Of a stretch of 64,000 nucleotides of DNA, positions 44,648 through 56,209 are shown piece after piece. This DNA is from Ancistrus triradiatus (Eukaryota > Chordata > Actinopteri > Siluriformes > Loricariidae), in NCBI GenBank assembly GCA_025084515.1, contig JAJAGP010001673.1:62001-126000 (forward strand), written 5' to 3'. The notes below the pieces were generated by a model. The model was not told the DNA's origin. It did not search any database and saw nothing but the letters and a program-made list of their open reading frames with translations. The position numbers and the translations under genes were made by a program. Position 1 is the stretch's first letter; every line of letters begins with the position of its first letter.

Positions 44648-44851
44648 TCACCTGCACCTGTTCCCGTTTCCGACCTCCCTCCGCTACCATACATATACCA
44701 CCACTCATTCACATTCACGCCGCTACACAACAAGATTCCTGCCTTGTTTCAATAGCTCCCTTAATAAACAAAGTGATTGTTACCAGAAATTCAGCCTCCG
44801 TTCTCTCTCTCTACTGCCTGCGTTTGTCTCCTGACTACCACCGCCGTTCCA
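44578..44851 (+). repeat. 3' LTR, 274 bp
   Basis: Same length as the 5' LTR with seven substitutions, including the last-but-two base (TTCCA against TTACA). Followed by GTTTC, the right target duplication. Confidence 0.93.
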
Positions 44852-44856
44852 GTTTC
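44852..44856. repeat. Target-site duplication, right copy
   Basis: GTTTC matches 40,019-40,023. Joining the flanks gives the uninterrupted Tc1 coding text seen in the copy at about 5,030. Confidence 0.9.
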
Positions 44857-45396
44857 ACAGATGGGATAAGGTTCTTATGCTAGAATGCAGTGTTTTTGTT
44901 TCTCCAAACATAACGCTTTTCTTTTAAACCAACAAGTTTTTTTGTTCTCATCCGTCCACAACACATTCTTCCATGTGATCTTTATCAAACTGCAGATGAG
45001 CAGCAATGTTCTTTTTGGATAGCAGTGGCTGTCTCCTTGCAACCCTGCCATGCACACCATTGTTGTCCAGTGTTCTTCTGATGGTGGACTCATGAACATT
45101 AACATTAGCCAATGTGAGAGAGGCCTTCAGTTGCTTAGAAGTTACCCTGGGGTCCTTTGTGACCTCGCCAACTATTACACGCCTTGCTCTTGGAGTGATC
45201 TTTGTTGGTCGACCACTCCTGGGGAGGGTAACCATGGTCTTAAATTTCCTCCATTTGTACACAATCTGTCTGACTGTGGATTGGTGGAGTCCAAACTTTT
45301 TAGAGATGGTTTTGTAAACTTTTTCCAGCCTGATGAGCATCAACAACTCTTTTTCTGAGGTCCTCAGAAATCTCCTTTGTTCGTGTCCTGTTGCAC
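44857..45396 (-). pseudogene. Tc1 transposase, N-terminal part (right of the Gypsy insert)
   Basis: The minus strand encodes the first helix-turn-helix (KKFGLHQSTVRQIVYKW), the hinge RSGRPTKITPR, the second subdomain (NNGVHGRVARRQPLLSKK) and the first part of the catalytic domain to MEECVVDG. The usual start ATG near 45,388 is lost, and a frame change near 44,950 breaks the first-Asp region. It is one half of the gene cut by the chromovirus. Confidence 0.85.
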
Positions 45397-45836
45397 TTCC
45401 ACAAACATGTGTTGTGAAGAGCAGACTTTGATAGATCCCTGTTCTTTAAATAAAACAGGGTGCCCACTCACACCTGATTGTCATCCCATTTATTGAAAAC
45501 ACCTGACTGTAATTTCACCTTCATATTAACTGCTAATCCTAGAGGTTCACATACTTTTGCCACTCACTAATATGTAATGTTGGATCATTTTCCTCAATAA
45601 ATAAATGACCAAGTATAATATTTTTGTTTCATTTGTTTAACTGGGTTCTCTTTATCTACTTTTAGGACTTGTATGAAAATCTGATGGACATATTTATGCA
45701 GAAACATACAAAATTCTAAAGGGTTCACAAATGTTAAAGCACCACTGTAATTCTATATAACAACAGTAAAAAGAAAATAAGTCAATCTACCCTACTCTTA
45801 TGAGTCTGAATGAAAACTATAGAGGATAACACCTGC

Positions 45837-45905
45837 CCCTTATCTAATATGTCTATCCATTAAAACACTGTGTGTTGCAAAATGTAAGAGCATGCTCGTC
45901 TTACA
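45837..45905. repeat. Short direct repeat of 38,221-38,290
   Basis: CCCTTATCTAATATGTCTATCC and TGTGTTGCAAAATGTAAG parallel the block at 38,221 in the same orientation. Possibly an undescribed dispersed repeat or an old local duplication. Confidence 0.5.
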
Positions 45906-46012
45906 TTTACATTTATATCATTTATCCAGAGTGACTTACAACTGATACAGTCTTACAGTTCAAGCTGTTCTGGGTCTAAAGATCTTGCTCAAGGACCCAA
46001 CAGTGGCAGATT
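45903..46012 (-). repeat. tRNA-derived SINE (family 1), partial
   Basis: ACATTTACATTTATATCATTTA, CCAGAGTGACTTACAACTGA and CTCAAGGACCCAACAGTGGC are the reverse of the tail and body; the tRNA-like head is missing. Confidence 0.7.
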
Positions 46013-47985
46013 TATAGAAAAACAGAGTAACATGAATATGGCAACAGCATAGGCTACACAACTGCCATATCTTGGGCTGCGACACAGTCTTCAAGCATGA
46101 ACTGAGAGAAACACAACCATCCCAAATACATGAACCGGCACACATAACAGCGTAAAGATGCAGAGTTCTGATGTCATTTAAATTTTGAGTATTAATAATT
46201 AGCTATGTGTAATTTACCTAGAGTTGTATATGGTTTAAATTATGTGGTTCGCCTGATTAGCTGCACAGTTTGTCTATATACATTTTGTACATATGTTTCC
46301 TTTGCATCCTTATTTTCCATTGTGTTTTGTCATTTTTATGTCTTATATGGAGTGGAGGCAACAGAATTTCCCACCTGGGATTAGTAAAGAAATACGGTTT
46401 CTTGTGCTGCCTCATATTATCTCATCCTAAAATCAATGTTCTGGGGTACTATAAAGTTCAGCAAAGTATTACTTTTCAGTTCAGCAAGTCTCCCCACCTG
46501 CTTCTGTGGTGAAATATGTTGCGTCTTTAGCTAGAATGGAAACTTCCATAAATTCCCTGTAATTATTTTCAGCAGTATATGAAGAACAAGAACACATTGA
46601 CCATTCACCAGTGTCCCATCTCTTAACCTGCCCCTATGGCCATGCAGGCAGAGTATAATTCCTCACTATAATTAAAATCACCAGGCTTCCTTATACCCTC
46701 ATTAGTCAAAATAACACATAGGTATGGCTGTAGATCTGACCAATGACTTACTTTGTGACCAGGCCTGTTTTGGAACCCTGGCATGTGGTACACAAAGTTT
46801 AAAGGTATAACATATTAAAACAGTTTTTTCAAATGGGGAGAATGAGTGGAGACACTATTAGTTTTGGGGGGGGGGTGGGTTTTTTTTTTTTTTTTTTTTT
46901 TTTTTATTACTGTAACTCACTCGACTTCAAAGTAAATACAGACTGGCAAGGATATTGAATTCTGCCTCCTCTGAATAATTAATACAACAAGGCAGTGTAA
47001 CACTCAGCATGTGTTTGTGTATCAGAAGGAATTAGTCCTCAGCCAAAATTAAATTTGATAATTCCTGGCAGCATTTAATTATTGAAACCTTGGGTTGGGC
47101 TGTAGATATGGATGCCGAGCAGAGGTGGAAAGGAGAGTGAGCTGTCTGTGAGGGTTTTCCTGCAATTAATGTTTGATGGCAACCCTCTGTCAGATCTGAG
47201 AATGATTCGTTTAGAGACAAGGACTCATCATAATTATGTTAGGGAATCTGTTAATGGCTGCTTGCATGAGATTGTGTTATCGTAAGTGGATGTTCATGCA
47301 CATGTTTGTCTGCAGGAGATTTCCCCAATTCATCTCTCCCAGGAATTAATTCCAGCTCTGCACTGGCTGGACTGAGCTAAGAAGAACACGAGCTATCACG
47401 CCTGGTGTGTTTACACTGAGCTGTCATCTCCATCACTGGGCCTCTGGCCTTTCCTAGTCTGCTCCTCGCTCTGGCAATAGTATGCTGACAGGCCGGGGAT
47501 TTGCAGGAGCGATTGGAGCTGCCCAGCCTGGCGTGATCTCTTTTTTTGGGATGTGAATTAGAGAGGAATAGAGCATCAGGGACGGTTGGCTGACAAACAG
47601 CTTCTCACGCTGCAGCATATCACACTGCAGTGGTTTAAGGCAATCGCATTGCTGACCAGGTTTACTAAAAAATGATAAAAGGAAGGAAGGAAATGACTGT
47701 GTGTGTGAGTGAGTGAGTGAATGAATGAGGGGCCAAGTGAGGGTGAAACAAAACAACACATCATGCTTTTTTCAGGGTAACACAGTTTATCCATGGCAGT
47801 CTGAAAGCATGAAAAGGTGGAAGAAGGTATTATTTCTTTTGTTTCGGTCCATTCTTCCTTTCTTTCCTTCTTTGCTTTATGCTAAATGCTTGCTTCCATC
47901 CATCCCAACTTTATACAAACTAGCAAAAACACCACATGTTCAGCAGAATACTGGTCTACAAACAAGGCACTGTGACGAGAAAGTT
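46013..47985. other. Intergenic; homopolymer pair at 46,866-46,905
   Basis: No gene is recognised. A G run of about 10 followed by a T run of about 26 lies at 46,866-46,905. The part at 46,960-47,420 is non-repetitive with many TAATTA/TTTAATTATT motifs and might be a conserved enhancer-like element (inference). Confidence 0.4.
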
Positions 47986-48992
47986 GGATGGATGGATGGA
48001 TGGATGGATAGAGGGTGGGATAGATATATGGATAGATCTATGGACATATGGAAGGGCTGGTGAATAAGTGAATAGGTTAGATTGGATTTAATTTAATTGG
48101 ATTGGATTGGATGAATGGATGGATGGATGAATGGATGGATTTATACATCTGTGAACATATGAAAGGGTTGGTGAATAGGTGGATGGATTGGATTGGATTG
48201 AATGGATGGATGGATGAATCTATGGACATGTGGAAGGCTGGTGAATAGGTGGATGGATTGGATTGGATTGAATGGATGGATGGATGAATCTATGGACATG
48301 TGGAAGGCTGGTGAATAGGTGGATGGATTGGATTGGATTTGATTTGATTGGATTTGATTTGATTGGATTGGATAGATGGATTTATGCATCTGTGGACATA
48401 TGGAAGGGTTTGTGAATAGGTGGATGGATTGGATTGGATGGATAGATGTACTGATGGATGTATGGACATATGGAAGGCTGGTGAATAGGTGGATAGATTA
48501 GATTGGATTTGATATATTTGGATGGATGAATGGATGGATGGATGCATCTATGGACATATGGAAGGGTTGGTGAATAGGTGGATAGATTACATTGGATTGG
48601 ATTGGGATTAATTGGATGAATGGATGAATCTTTGAAAGAGTTGGTGAATAGGTGGATGGATTGGATTGGATGGATGGATGTACTGATGGATGTATGGACA
48701 TATGGAAGACTGGTGAATAGGTGGATAGATTAGATTGGATTTGATATATTTGGATGGATGAATGGATGGATGGATGCATCTATGGACATATGGAAGGGTT
48801 GGTGCATAGGTGGATAGATTACATTGGATTGGATTGGGGTTAATTGGATGGATGGATGAATCTTTGAAAGCGTTGGTGAATAGGTGGATAGATTTGTATT
48901 GGATGGATTAGATTGTATGGATGATTGAATGGGTGTATGGATGGACATTTGGATGGATTTATGGATAGTTGGATGGATTAATGGATGAATAA
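47986..48992. repeat. GGAT-derived tandem array with higher-order units
   Basis: About 1 kb is built from TGGA/TTGGA motifs joined into longer units. A 70-bp unit (ATCTATGGACATGTGGAAGG, then GTGAATAGGTGGATGG) is repeated head to tail at 48,221 and 48,291. A longer unit containing TACTGATGGATGTATGGACA recurs at about 48,450 and 48,682, a 232-bp period. The minus-strand His/Pro/Ser-rich frames are the array in translation and not a gene. Confidence 0.92.
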
Positions 48993-49396
48993 AATGATCC
49001 AAAATAAAATAATTTTGACTTTTTCTTTCCATTACTTCCATCCAAATGTATACTATGGAATCTCCTCAATCATATTTTCAGGCCACTGGCCTTAAACTAT
49101 GAGGAAATGTAATGAATACAATAGATACTGTTATTTTTGACCTCATCTCTTGTCCTGTGCAATGTCAAGGTTCATAGTTATAGCAATTCTCCTGAGTCAT
49201 CCGATCCATTGCAGTCAATAAGTCAGAGCAGAGGCAATGTATGCTAATCTAGAGGGGTTTATTCACCCTCCCCTCTCGAGTTCTTATCCATTTGTGATAT
49301 CACAGGTAATGTGAGATGCGAATGTAAAATGGGAGAAGACTTGCTGATTTAAACAGGCTCATTTCATTAAAAATGGTGGATGGAAGACTTTACTCA

Positions 49397-49397
<1 letters not shown>
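48993..49397. other. Intergenic, nothing recognised
   Basis: No gene or repeat is recognised. Confidence 0.5.
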
Positions 49398-49473
<76 letters not shown>

Positions 49474-49477
49474 AATA
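49398..49477. repeat. (TAA)n(CAA)n compound microsatellite
   Basis: About 12 TAA repeats are followed by about 12 CAA repeats. Confidence 0.95.
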
Positions 49478-49689
49478 CAATCAATTTATCTAGCACCTTT
49501 TACACACCCAAGGTCACTTGACTTTACTTCATTTGTGTGACTGATGGTTGGAATGACACAAATGTCAGGTCCCTGCTCTGATGTCATTTGTTATGGCTCC
49601 CAGTGGAAAAGGCAGACATGACAGTAAATGAATATGTCAAATGTATAGTCTATATGTATCCGTCCCAGTGGCAACAGGCTGAGAAGTAA

Positions 49690-50200
49690 AGCCCAGATTT
49701 GTCTACACCCAACCACAAATTCCAGCTCCTGCTGGGGAATCCTTAGACATTCCCAAGCCAGCTGTGAGATGTAATCCCTCCAGCAGGTCAAGGGTCTGCC
49801 CCTGGGTGTCCTTTCAGAGAGTTATACCTGGAACAGCCCCGGCCATCCTTGTGAAATGCCCAAAGCACCTCAACTCCCTCTCAGTCCAAAGAAGAAGTGG
49901 CTCTATTCCAGTTCTCCACTGGGATTACAAACTTCCCACCCTGTCACAGAGACTAAGCCCAGCAACCCTGCATTAGGAACCTAATTTCTGGCTTTTTGTA
50001 GCGCTCACCAGACTCTTTTGGTCACACCTCAAAGCTCATGAGCATAGGTGAAGATAGGGGCATAGACTGGCTGGTAAACAGAGAGTTTTGGCTGACGACC
50101 AAGCTCCTGCTTCACCCCTATAGACTGGAACAATGTAGTCATCTCATGCACCTGCTCCAACTTCTTCAAGAAGAATGAATGGTGGGTTCTGGTAACTGGT
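49690..50200 (-). repeat. LINE-like fragment
   Basis: Blocks in order: ACATTCCCAAGCCAGCTGTG, CAAAGCACCTCAACTCCCTC, CACCTCAAAGCTCATGAGCA, AGATAGGGGCATAGACTGGC and GTAAACAGAGAGTTTTGGCT. They belong to a repeat I recognise as very common in fish and usually annotated as part of a LINE read from the opposite strand. No reading frame survives. A small piece of the same family is at 13,068. Confidence 0.55.
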
Positions 50201-51279
50201 CCGAGTAGACAGATTTTTATTTGTACCCTTCATAGGGGCTTTGGGATTGCACTGTGTCTGACCTTTCCCTCAGACCTGTTCAAGATCATGCTCCCATTTG
50301 TGTAGTTCTGAGGATCACACAAGCACATATGCCACTTTACCATGACATTGTCTGTATCCTTGAAGGGGTAGTCTATAATGTACATGTAACAATATTAATA
50401 TGCACAGGAAGAAATGCTGACACTGAATTTACAGTGTAGGAAGCCCCGAGTCATGTTTTATTCAGTGCACATGATGAAGGAGCTGTTATTTTTGGCCAAC
50501 CTATACTTGGATATTCAGACCAACCACACGTTCGAATATCCAGTCACTTCAGTGAAAAGAGTCATCTGTAAGTACAAAGGAATCCAACATATTCTCTTAT
50601 ATGTTCGACAGAGGGTTTGATGATGAAGGAGGAGAGCAATTCATCTTCCCTTGCCTAGACATATTAAAGTTTAACTTGGTGCTCTACACTTCTCACCAAG
50701 TATAAAAAGTTTTCTTCTAAATTTTAGTACTCCCATACTTTTTGCTGGAAAGCAATAAAATCCCAACACCCCATATTTCATTTTCCAATTTACACTAATT
50801 CTTTCTGAGTTCAAGTTCCTCAAGTACCACCAAATACAAGCTGACTAACAGATTTTCCTAAAACTTTCTGGTAAGTAAGTAAATAAAATAAACAGGATAT
50901 TTACAGACAGCTGGGTAAAACTATTATATACATATTCCCTCATGAAATCCTAATAATAATCCAGTTTTTTGCACATAGGGCAGACCCATTTCTGCTCTCT
51001 TTCTCCAAAGTTGTTTACATTTTACAGTGAAATGTAATGCCTTTTCTAAACCCACCTCCAATTTATCTTTAGGAACTGGCACCTGTTAGCTGCTTTCACA
51101 CCAAACAGTTGTAGGGACTATTTTGGTAGGAACTACCCCCATGAAGCTCCCCCAGGAACTACATTCGTTCCAGGGCGGTTTGTATTCACATCGCCAGTAG
51201 GAACTCTGGTGTTGTGTTACACTGAAGTGATGTATTTTGCAAAATCATGTTTTACCTCCTGGACTTCACTGTCTTTCTG
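50201..51279. other. Intergenic, nothing recognised
   Basis: No gene or known repeat is recognised. The 60-70 aa frames show no domain. Confidence 0.5.
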
Positions 51280-51840
51280 TTGGTCTGGTTTTTTTTCTTC
51301 AGCGTTGAGTTGAAAGCGACTGGACTTGTTCCTGGTTCTTGAAGACGATTCACCTCCCATCCAAAAGGCTTCTTCAAACTGTATTAGGGTATTTAACTCT
51401 AGTGGAGTTGTTATCTTGGAGGTGATCCTGGCAGTCCTTGATCCACCCTGTCAATACATGAGTCATCAGGATTATTGGAGCCAAGGTGTAACCCATTAGT
51501 GAGTCGTTGCGCCACCCTGCTCTCATGTGAGTTGTTAGGGTCACATGGGTCGACATTTGAATGATGGTTTAACCTCCTGGGAAGGGATCTCAAGACTGTT
51601 TTGTAGGTGGCTAATAGCTGGTGTTATAAACTTGAACTCTGTTCAATTGATGGTTGTTCTGATTGGACATAAATCGCCATTTCATAGCTCTTTCAAATCG
51701 TCTGTCTTCTCTGAGTGTCCCTTGTCATTTACATGCAGAGTGCCACTGAGTCCAGTCCTGATGAGCTGGCTCTTTTATGTTGTGCCATGCACCTGTGGAG
51801 TAGTTGTTTGGTCTACCCTATGTTTTTCTTCCCAATTTTA
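51280..51840 (-). mobile_element. Penelope-like element, 3' fragment with GIY-YIG domain trace
   Basis: On the minus strand, 51,820-51,600 gives broken frames with the sense of TTRLLHRCMAQHKRA-like and LKDKGHS-like motifs followed by an RFERAMKW-like block, the C-terminal endonuclease region of Neptune/Penelope-type elements. The downstream 3' part ends with the complement of TGAAGAAGCCTTTTGGATGGG and AAGTCCAGTCGCTTTCAAC, the usual 3' end of these elements in fish. Several frameshifts make it non-functional. Confidence 0.7.
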
Positions 51841-51867
51841 GCTAGAAGGTTGTTGTTTATATGGCTA

Positions 51868-52050
51868 TTGCGGCCCGGTGTAGACTAGCGGTTAAGGTAC
51901 TGGGACTTAAAGACCAAAAGTCCAGGGTTCAAATCCCACCTCTGCCAAGCTACCATCGTTGAGTCCTTGAACAAGGCCCTTAACCCACAATTGCTTGGAT
52001 TGTAAGACTGTATCAATTGTAAGTCGCTCTGGATAAATGCTGTAAATGTT
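51868..52050 (+). repeat. tRNA-derived SINE (family 1)
   Basis: GGTGTAGACTAGCGGTTAAGG head, AAGTCCAGGGTTCAAATCCC B-box-like block, AACCCACAATTGCTTGGATT body and AAGTCGCTCTGGATAAATGC tail. Confidence 0.8.
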
Positions 52051-52924
52051 AGGTAACAGTTTTTCGTGTGAGCCTGACCTTTGTTGTGAACCCAATCACC
52101 CAAATGCTGCTGTTTCCAGCAACAAACACTTACACATAAGCCACTGAGCAGACAAATTTCTAAATTCTTTTAGGCATAATACACTCCAGTTTCCTCCCAT
52201 CTCCCAAAAAACATGCCTGTAACAGTAAAGGTAAAATTAAAAAGCTACTTTATTGGCCCATGTGTGAATTACCAAGTGAATCAGCAAGGGTGTGATGTCC
52301 CACTGTGAACCTAATGAGGATAAACTAGTGAATGATTGAAATAAATGAAGTTTCATTCATGTATACACACTCCGAGAGAGTCTTGATCTTATCTGTACTC
52401 CAGCATTGAGAGAAGATGCAAAGATCCCAGGTTACACAGGCATCAAACGAATGTGTATCAGTAGATACTGTGATTAGTAGTCGGATGATCGCCACTCCTG
52501 CTGCAGTGCTGCGATCCCATCTCCCCACCACAGATTAACGTGTAATCCGCTGTCTGAATCCTGTAATATCCCCGCTTTATCCTTCTCTCTTCCCATGGCG
52601 GCTTTAATGTGGTCACCTGACGGGGTTGTCAGAGGTTAACTTTTCGTGTGTGTAAAATGTAAGACTGACGCCGTGTCTTTTGTCAGAGGGAGGGGGAAGG
52701 AAAGAAATATTTTTGTCCTTTGTGTGACCCCACGAGTTTCATGTGTGCAGTCCACAGTCAAGAGTACAGTGATGGAGATTAGTCAACATTCATTTTTAGC
52801 ATCTCTCCTTCAGACCCTCTGTTAATGTCCGTCTGCCACCTGGATTGCAAAGTGTTGCTTGTTCCACATTTTTCTCCGCTATGTTGAGCCTAATGAGGTT
52901 TTCATCAGGACAAAGTGCTGTTTA

Positions 52925-52967
<43 letters not shown>

Positions 52968-53544
52968 GACACACACAATAGTAGAACCTGCTGTACTATT
53001 GTGTGTCTTGTAACAGATGACGGTGGCAAAGGCGACGTTGTGCTCAGCATGAATTAAACGAGACTCTCCCTTGGTGCATGTGCACACAAACACAGGATGC
53101 CACCATTATTAAACAAATACTCTGGCATTTTTAACCAAATCTCTAGTGTGTCTACACAAACAATAATTTTGAATTTATTTCCTCTAATAACGGACAGCTA
53201 ATTGACTCTCAGTTGTAATGGAATTCATAGGACATCAATAACTATTCATAAAACCTTCGCAAATTGTTCAGGGTTTTTTTAATAACATAAGCTCCATATT
53301 TGCACCAACATACTTATAGAGATTGCTTTTTCAAAGCATGTGATATGTAGTAGGTTACTTTTAAAGTCGTGTGGGTCTCTGATTGCGTATAGATATTCAT
53401 AAATCCGTAGGCACTGCTTAGAATCCGGATTTTAAATTATTTACACTTGTACTAAGAAGCTGAAACTAGGGAATAAATCAGTTCGGAAGAGACATTCTTG
53501 AGTCTGATGTATTCCTAAGAAGTCTATGTTAGAGGTAGAGGTGT
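52051..53544. other. Intergenic; (TC)n(AC)n at 52,930-52,978
   Basis: A compound CT/CA microsatellite is present. The remainder has no recognised gene. The part at 52,500-52,760 is unique-looking and moderately GC-rich. Confidence 0.5.
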
Positions 53545-54504
53545 ATTTTGAAGCCATTTGTGAGGTCAGGCACTGATGTTGGACGAGAAGGCCTGGCTAG
53601 CAGTATCCACTCCAATTTAATCCCAAAGGTTTGTTCTATCGGGCTGAACGTGCAGGCCAGTAAGTTCTTCCACCACCAAACTCGCTCATCCATGTCTTTA
53701 TGGACCTACTTTGTGCACTGGTGTGCAGTCATCTTGGAACAGGAAGCGGCATCCCCAAACTGTTTCCACAAAGTTGGGAGCATGAAATTGTACAAAATCT
53801 CTGGGTATGCTGAAGCATTAAGGGTTTCTTTCACTGGCACTAAGGGACCAACATCAACACCTGAAAAACAACCCACCCATAATTCCCCATCTACCAAACT
53901 ACTTGGCACAATGCAGTCAGACAAGTACCGTTCTCCCGGCAACAGCCAAACGCAGACTCGTCCATCAGACTGCCAGACGGAGAAGCGTGATTCGTCACTC
54001 CAGAGAACACGTATCCACTGCTCTAGAGTCCAGTGGCAGTGTGCTTTACACCACTGCATCCGACGCTGTGCATTGAGCTTGGTGATGTAAGACTTGGATG
54101 CAGCTGCTCGGCCATGGAAACCTATTCCATGAAGCTCTCTACACACTGTTTGTGAGCTAAACTGAAGGCCACATGAAGTTTGGAGGTCTGTAGGAATTGA
54201 CTCTGCAGAAAGTTGGCGACCTCTGCACACTATGCGTCTCAGGATCCCATGACCCCGCTCTGTCATTTTACATGGCCTACCACTTTGTGGCTGAGATGCT
54301 GTCATTTCCAATTGGTTCTACTTTGTTATAGTACCACTGACAGTTGACTGTGGAATATTTAGTATCAAGAAAATTTCATGACTGGACTTCTTGCACAGGT
54401 GGCATCCTATCACAGTACCACGCTGGAATTTACTGAGCACATGATTGGAAAACCTGAATTCAATTTTTTTTTTATGGGTGAGCAAATATTTTTGGAAATA
54501 TAGT
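53545..54504 (-). mobile_element. Tc1-like family D, truncated copy
   Basis: The upstream terminus at the right edge reads, in complement, CTATATTTCCAAAAATATTTG followed by CTCACCC, the usual terminus of this family next to a TA. Reading leftwards, the leader and most of the transposase follow, and the element is cut at about 53,545 within the C-terminal coding text (complement of CCAGGCCTTCTCGTCC). No left terminal repeat is present. Confidence 0.85.
53706..54311 (-). pseudogene. Tc1 transposase (family D), partial, 201-aa open frame
   Basis: The frame begins upstream of the basic hinge (SGRPCKMTERGHGILRR), contains the second DNA-binding subdomain (SSQTVCRELHGIGFHGRAAA) and the first catalytic Asp in VLWSDESRFSVWQSDGRV, then the WLLPGERYLSDCIVPS block. 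A small deletion removes the glycine-rich motif before GCFSGVDVGPLVPVK. After FGDAA a frame change removes the second Asp region, which is still legible as DDCTPVHKV-like codons in the neighbouring frame. The Glu region (53,545-53,690) is present only in traces. The N-terminal helix-turn-helix lies upstream, out of frame. Not functional. Confidence 0.85.
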
Positions 54505-56209
54505 ATACTTACATAAGGCATTCTGAAATCTAGTGTGCAAAGATTGAAGGTTTGGCTACAGTCACCAGAGGTATGCTTGTAGAAAAATAATATGGACCTT
54601 GCCAGCTTTTGCATGGGGTTGTGTGGCAATGATAATATTTCAGAGGAAGAGGGGTTGGATTTCAAAGCCTTCAAGTGAAAAATGAAGCTGAAAATAAGTT
54701 GGATATTAGAAAAAGACAATTATCCAAAACACTTTCAAATCAAACTTTAACTACCTCATGAAATTAAATTTAGAGATATTGAAATGATTTAAAAGTCTCC
54801 AATCAAGAGTATTATTGAAATGCTGTGAGTAGATCACAAACATGCTGTGCATGCAAGACGATCTAAGCATATTACTAAACCAGAAGTGTTCTTTATTGAA
54901 GAGTAGGGAAAAATGACTGAAGCAAGAATACAAAGACTGATAGCTGCTGCAGAAAGTGTTGGATACTGAATGGGGTTTTCATAAATAATGGAGTTACTGA
55001 CCAGGAGGTCCAGCCAAGGCTGAACTGTTGGGCAACTGTTTGACCTGTGAGAAAGACCCTCAATCCACAATTGCTTGGATTTTGAATTTTGCAAATAAAA
55101 AAAACCTAAAATTATAAAAAATATAAAGCAATTATAGACATAAACAGAAAATAATTGATTAGAAAAATAACAAAAACTACAATAAGAAGTCTACGAGACC
55201 TGTGCCTCCATTAGTATCATTGCTGTTTGCTGCAGAGTTGAATTGTTATGGGGTCCCGGAGGAAAAACAGGGAAACTCATTACGAATCTTGTTGTACACA
55301 AAGGAAATAATCTTTCCTTAAAAGATTAGGTGTTAGTTGGTAATCTGGCACACTGATGCAGCCCATCACAAGCCTAAAAAACAAAAATCTTAAAACAGAC
55401 ATTTATTTAGATTTTCTTAGTTATTATTACATATTTTAGATATGTAGAGCTGACCCACAATATTTGCAAGTTGAGCTTAAGATTATGCAATTTTAGAATT
55501 TTCCCATTTTTTACAATTTATTATTAAGTGTTTTTGCCCAGGAGTGTAACATGGTAAGACTAACAGTCTCTAAGTCGCTCTGAAGAAGAGGTGACTGTAA
55601 TTAATAAGGATGAAACCAACCTTAAAAGCAAAAACTGTTTGTAATACCAAATGTCCCCCATTTATCCTGATCAGGTTCATGGCATGGCAGGTTGGGAACT
55701 TAACTCAGAATTCACTGGACATGTTGCAAACCCACAAGGATTTGAAACCAGGTCCTCAAGAACGGACGTTTGCAGCAGTGGCTCTGACTGCTGAGCTGCT
55801 TATACTGAACAGCTCAATGGAAAACGTGGAAAATATGGTTATATTTATATATAACTCCCTGCAGGCGTTTGTTGTGACCCTATTCCATTTACAAAAAACA
55901 ATAAAAAACTTTTGCTGGGAACAATAACTTTAAAGTAGTAGCTCTCTGGGACTATTGTGGACTGGCTTTTCCTGCTGGTGATCACTGAGCAGGGAAGGGA
56001 AAAATCATATTGATGAGCAGATCGATAAGTTGCTTGAATGAATGGTATAAGTTCATTCACTTTCAGTCTGGGCTGCTGGATTTGCAATCCACGCTGGCAA
56101 CCCTACGTTTGTATGTTTGGTTCATTCTCACTCTGGGCAGATGATGCGTGTGCTTCATTCTTACTCTCCAGCAGGTGACGATGATAATGATGATCATGGT
56201 GGTGGTGAT
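54505..56209. other. Intergenic, weak SINE trace at 54,995-55,085
   Basis: ACCAGGAGGTCCAG and ATCCACAATTGCTTGGATT suggest a strongly decayed SINE family 1 copy. Nothing else is recognised. Confidence 0.4.

Larger units (their letters stand above)
40024..44851 (+). mobile_element. Ty3/Gypsy chromovirus (sushi-like LTR retrotransposon), full-length but defective
   Basis: This 4,828-bp element is bounded by 274-bp LTRs (TG...CA) and a GTTTC duplication. The order gag - protease - RT - RNase H - integrase - chromodomain is that of chromoviruses. The gag sequence, chromodomain remnant and self-priming-type primer site suggest the Tf1/sushi group, whose fish members are related to the mammalian PEG10/RTL genes. 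The two LTRs differ at 7 of 274 positions (about 2.6%), so insertion is fairly recent. Coding defects: a frame change late in gag, an in-frame stop before the protease, an Asp-to-Asn change in the protease, a frame change near 41,820, a stop at 42,907, an Asn in the RNase H active site, a frame change near 43,458 and an in-frame gap in the chromodomain. GC content is far higher than in the host DNA around it. Confidence 0.95.
39395..45747 (-). mobile_element. Tc1-like family A, minus strand, split by a Ty3/Gypsy element
   Basis: The left terminus CAGTGGTGCTTGAAAGCTTG follows TA at 39,393-39,394. The right terminus AAAGCACCACTG precedes TA at 45,748-45,749. Removing the inserted chromovirus and one copy of its 5-bp duplication leaves about 1,520 bp, close to the full length of the family. 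The transposase reads right to left. The Gypsy element sits in the middle of the transposase gene. Confidence 0.92.

Noticed and set aside
47986..48992. CRISPR-like spaced repeats
   Set aside because: Units are degenerate tetranucleotide-derived repeats without constant repeats and unique spacers, in a eukaryotic genome without cas genes.
48141..49041. Long minus-strand frames rich in His, Pro, Ser and Ile
   Set aside because: They are direct translations of the GGAT tandem array and have no coding character beyond the repeat.
53548..54090. 180-aa plus-strand frame
   Set aside because: Antisense to the Tc1 family D transposase, whose catalytic motifs are clear on the minus strand.
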